Below are positions 59,941-64,000 of a DNA stretch of 64,000 nt, in pieces (position 1 is the first letter of the stretch; each line of letters opens with the position of its first letter). The DNA comes from Candidatus Tenderia electrophaga. GTDB taxonomy: Bacteria; Pseudomonadota; Gammaproteobacteria; Tenderiales; Tenderiaceae. The notes beneath the pieces are model-generated. The model was given only the letters and a program-made list of their open reading frames with translations. It did not search any database and had not been told where the DNA came from. The position numbers were made by a program, and so were the translations under genes. Location of the stretch: NCBI GenBank assembly GCA_001447805.1, contig CP013099.1, positions 3,109,181 through 3,173,180 of the forward strand. Direction: 5' to 3'.

Positions 59941-60941
59941 TGCAACTGCTGTGCGGCGACATCGGCGGCACCAAGACCTTGCTGCAACATGTCGTCGTCG
60001 CCGCAAATAGGGTCGAGGTGTTGACCGAACAGCGCTTCCCCAGCGCCGATTACCCGAGCTTTGATCTGATCCTGGAACAATTCCTCAGCCAGCACGATGC
60101 CAGCGGTGTCGCCGCCGCCTGTTTCGGCGTGGCCGGTCCGGTGGTCCACACGGACAGCGGGCACACGGCAGCCATCACCAATCTGCCCTGGCAGATGGAC
60201 AGCGCCGGGCTGGCGCGGCGCTTCAAACTACCCCGGGTGGCGCTGATCAACGACTTTGAAGCGGTCGGTCACGGTATCGACGCCCTGCCCGAATCGGATT
60301 TCGTCAGCCTGCAGGGCGGTGAACCGCTTGCCCAAGGCAATCGTCTGGTGGTCGGTGCCGGGACTGGCTTGGGGGTGGCGCAAATGGTCTGGGGAGAAGG
60401 AGGTTATCGGGTGATGCCCAGTGAAGGGGGTCATGCCGACTTCGCCCCCGGCGATACGATGCAGCTCAAATTGGCCGAGCACATTATGCGCAAGCACGGC
60501 CGCTGTTCCGTGGAATTCGTGCTTTCGGGACCGGGCTTAATGAATATCTTTACCGCGCTGGCCGAGATGAAGCAACTGCTGGACTCGCTCGACTATCAGC
60601 GCATCCGGCAAGCAGCCGACCCGGCGGCGGCCATTGCCACGGCCGCCGATCAGGACAGTGCTTCGCTGGCCGGCGCAGCCATGGCATTGTTCGTGAAGAT
60701 CTATGGCGGCCAGTGCGGCAACTACGCCTTGGCCTGCCTGCCCCGCGGCGGGGTATTTGTGGCGGGGGGAATCGCCGCCAAGATCATCCAACAGCTGCGC
60801 CAAGGGGACTTCATGGCGGCCTTCAATGCCAAAGGCAAAATGGCACAACTGATGCAGCGCATGCCGGTCAACGTGATCACCAATCCGGGGGTCGGACTGA
60901 TTGGTACCCGTGTGTACGCGGAAAGACTAGCGACAGATTAA
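59940..60941 (+). CDS. glk: Glucokinase
   Basis: Phosphorylates glucose with ATP. 333 residues from the ATG overlapping the pgl stop. MQLLCGDIGGTKTLLQHVVV is the phosphate-binding start; catalytic Asp in RVALINDFEAVGHGIDAL; VVGAGTGLGVAQMVW; PSEGGHADFAP; and the PRGGVFVAGGIAAKI adenosine motif. Belongs to the E. coli-type Glk family (ROK-less). Convergent with gyrB through an AT-rich hairpin. Confidence 0.95.
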   Translation: MQLLCGDIGGTKTLLQHVVVAANRVEVLTEQRFPSADYPSFDLILEQFLSQHDASGVAAACFGVAGPVVHTDSGHTAAITNLPWQMDSAGLARRFKLPRVALINDFEAVGHGIDALPESDFVSLQGGEPLAQGNRLVVGAGTGLGVAQMVWGEGGYRVMPSEGGHADFAPGDTMQLKLAEHIMRKHGRCSVEFVLSGPGLMNIFTALAEMKQLLDSLDYQRIRQAADPAAAIATAADQDSASLAGAAMALFVKIYGGQCGNYALACLPRGGVFVAGGIAAKIIQQLRQGDFMAAFNAKGKMAQLMQRMPVNVITNPGVGLIGTRVYAERLATD

Positions 60942-60955
60942 AAAATAGTTATATA

Positions 60956-60980
60956 AAAATATATAGTATACTATATTTTT

Positions 60981-60981
<1 letters not shown>
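60956..60981. terminator. AT-rich palindromic terminator between glk and gyrB
   Basis: A 16-bp perfect palindrome, ATATAGTATACTATAT at 60961–60976, is extended by A/T runs (one mismatch at each end). It lies between the convergent stops; likely terminates both genes, though stem strength is low because the arms lack GC. Confidence 0.55.
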
Positions 60982-63431
<2,450 letters not shown>

Positions 63432-63487
63432 TTAAGATCGTCGCCAGCGAACCGGCTGGATACACGGGCTAAATTATACCGTGTTGC

Positions 63488-64000
63488 TCAATCCCCGTCT
63501 TCATTTTCACGTGTGATACTTCCCTGTTCCACGTGGAACACACGCTTGTCACTGAATACATCAAGATCCAGGGAATCTCGGTCCGTGGTGGTCACAAATA
63601 GCTGGCCACCGATTGAATACAGTAACTGCATAAAATTATGGCGGCGATGGCTGTCGAGTTCGGCCGGTAGGTCGTCCACCAAAATGATGCAATTTTTTTG
63701 CGTATGCCGATTAAACACGCTGGCCTGCGCCAGCAAAAGGGCGCAGGCAGCCAATTTTTGCTGCCCGCCTGAGAGCACCTCGGCGGCCGATCGCCCCGCG
63801 ACACGCACATTAAGGTCGGCGCGATGCGGGCCGCGCTGTGTAAACCCAGCGCGTAGATCACTTTCTAGATTGCTTCTCAAACTGTCGACATAGCCTTCGC
63901 CTGGCGGCCAGCCCGATTGATAGCGGAATTCGAAGGTGTCGAGGGCGAGCAGCTGCCGGATAAAATGGTCGGCCTGCCGCGCCAATTTATCCACATAATC
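63488..64000 (-). CDS. recF: RecF recombination protein, C-terminal part (cut by the window)
   Basis: About 170 codons of the C-terminal part of RecF. The ABC-type signature motif is visible as AEVLSGGQQKLAACALLLAQA and Walker B as CIILVDDLPAELDSHRRHNFMQLL, followed by the D-loop and FVTTTDRDSLDLDVFSDKRVFHVEQG. The N-terminal half with Walker A lies beyond position 64000. RecF loads RecA at gapped DNA. Position upstream of gyrB is standard. Confidence 0.93.
   Translation of the reverse strand, partial: DYVDKLARQADHFIRQLLALDTFEFRYQSGWPPGEGYVDSLRSNLESDLRAGFTQRGPHRADLNVRVAGRSAAEVLSGGQQKLAACALLLAQASVFNRHTQKNCIILVDDLPAELDSHRRHNFMQLLYSIGGQLFVTTTDRDSLDLDVFSDKRVFHVEQGSITRENEDGD

Overview
The window is a chromosomal segment of a gammaproteobacterium. 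The core gene order is the clearest evidence: gltB–damX-like–dgt–aroB–aroK–pilQPONM divergent from mrcA, then gltA, a malic enzyme, a secreted nuclease and rpmE. This follows the pilM–Q/ponA/malic enzyme/nuclease/rpmE order known from Pseudomonas and relatives. Further on come rho–trxA divergent from rhlB, and at the right edge recF–gyrB. Housekeeping genes are GC-rich. Nothing visible fixes the genus; a Chromatiales-like lineage is a guess. No tRNA, rRNA, CRISPR array or intact insertion sequence was recognised.

Layout. 1–13.3 kb (minus strand): glutamate synthase (cut by the window edge), an ATPase with a SPOR domain, a small WGR protein preceded by a repeat-encoded minigene, dGTPase, shikimate genes aroB/aroK, and the type IV pilus assembly operon pilMNOPQ. 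13.5–20.4 kb: penicillin-binding protein 1A and a conserved unknown (plus), then citrate synthase, malic enzyme, nuclease and ribosomal protein L31 (minus). 20.6–28.9 kb: glycogen phosphorylase, rho, trxA, rhlB, a class II aldolase-family MtnB-like enzyme, a small membrane protein, a fatty-acid hydroxylase-type membrane enzyme and a small cytochrome c. 29.3–33.1 kb: thiD, thiE, hemL and an aldo/keto reductase.

33.1–52.7 kb is the accessory region. A plus-strand set (33.1–41.9 kb) encodes an exported β-propeller protein with about 14 LVIVD-type repeats, an exported helical protein, a periplasmic ABC-type binding protein with no permease or ATPase, a histidine kinase, and a REC–REC–PAS–GGDEF–EAL regulator. 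It converges with only 8 bp to spare on a seven-gene minus-strand cluster (52.7→41.9 kb): TPP enzyme, two tandem TonB-dependent receptors, two overlapping small citrate-synthase-like proteins, a short-chain dehydrogenase and a second TPP enzyme. Three of its four protein families occur as pairs. Both citrate-synthase-like proteins have lost the usual second catalytic histidine, and base composition is mosaic, with a low-GC patch over the dehydrogenase and one citrate-synthase-like gene. I read this as an uncharacterised carbon–carbon bond-forming pathway coupled to outer-membrane uptake and probably to the neighbouring sensory operon. Its substrate and product cannot be told from sequence. It is the best candidate here for an undescribed system.

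53.1–64 kb returns to core genes: fbp, a truncated rlmI-like remnant, lgt, thyA, folA, a YhcB-family gene, an HDOD–GAF protein, pgl, glk, gyrB and the C-terminal part of recF. Central carbon genes (gltA, malic enzyme, glgP, fbp, pgl, glk) are scattered through the window and fit glycogen turnover together with gluconeogenesis and the pentose-phosphate or Entner–Doudoroff entry.
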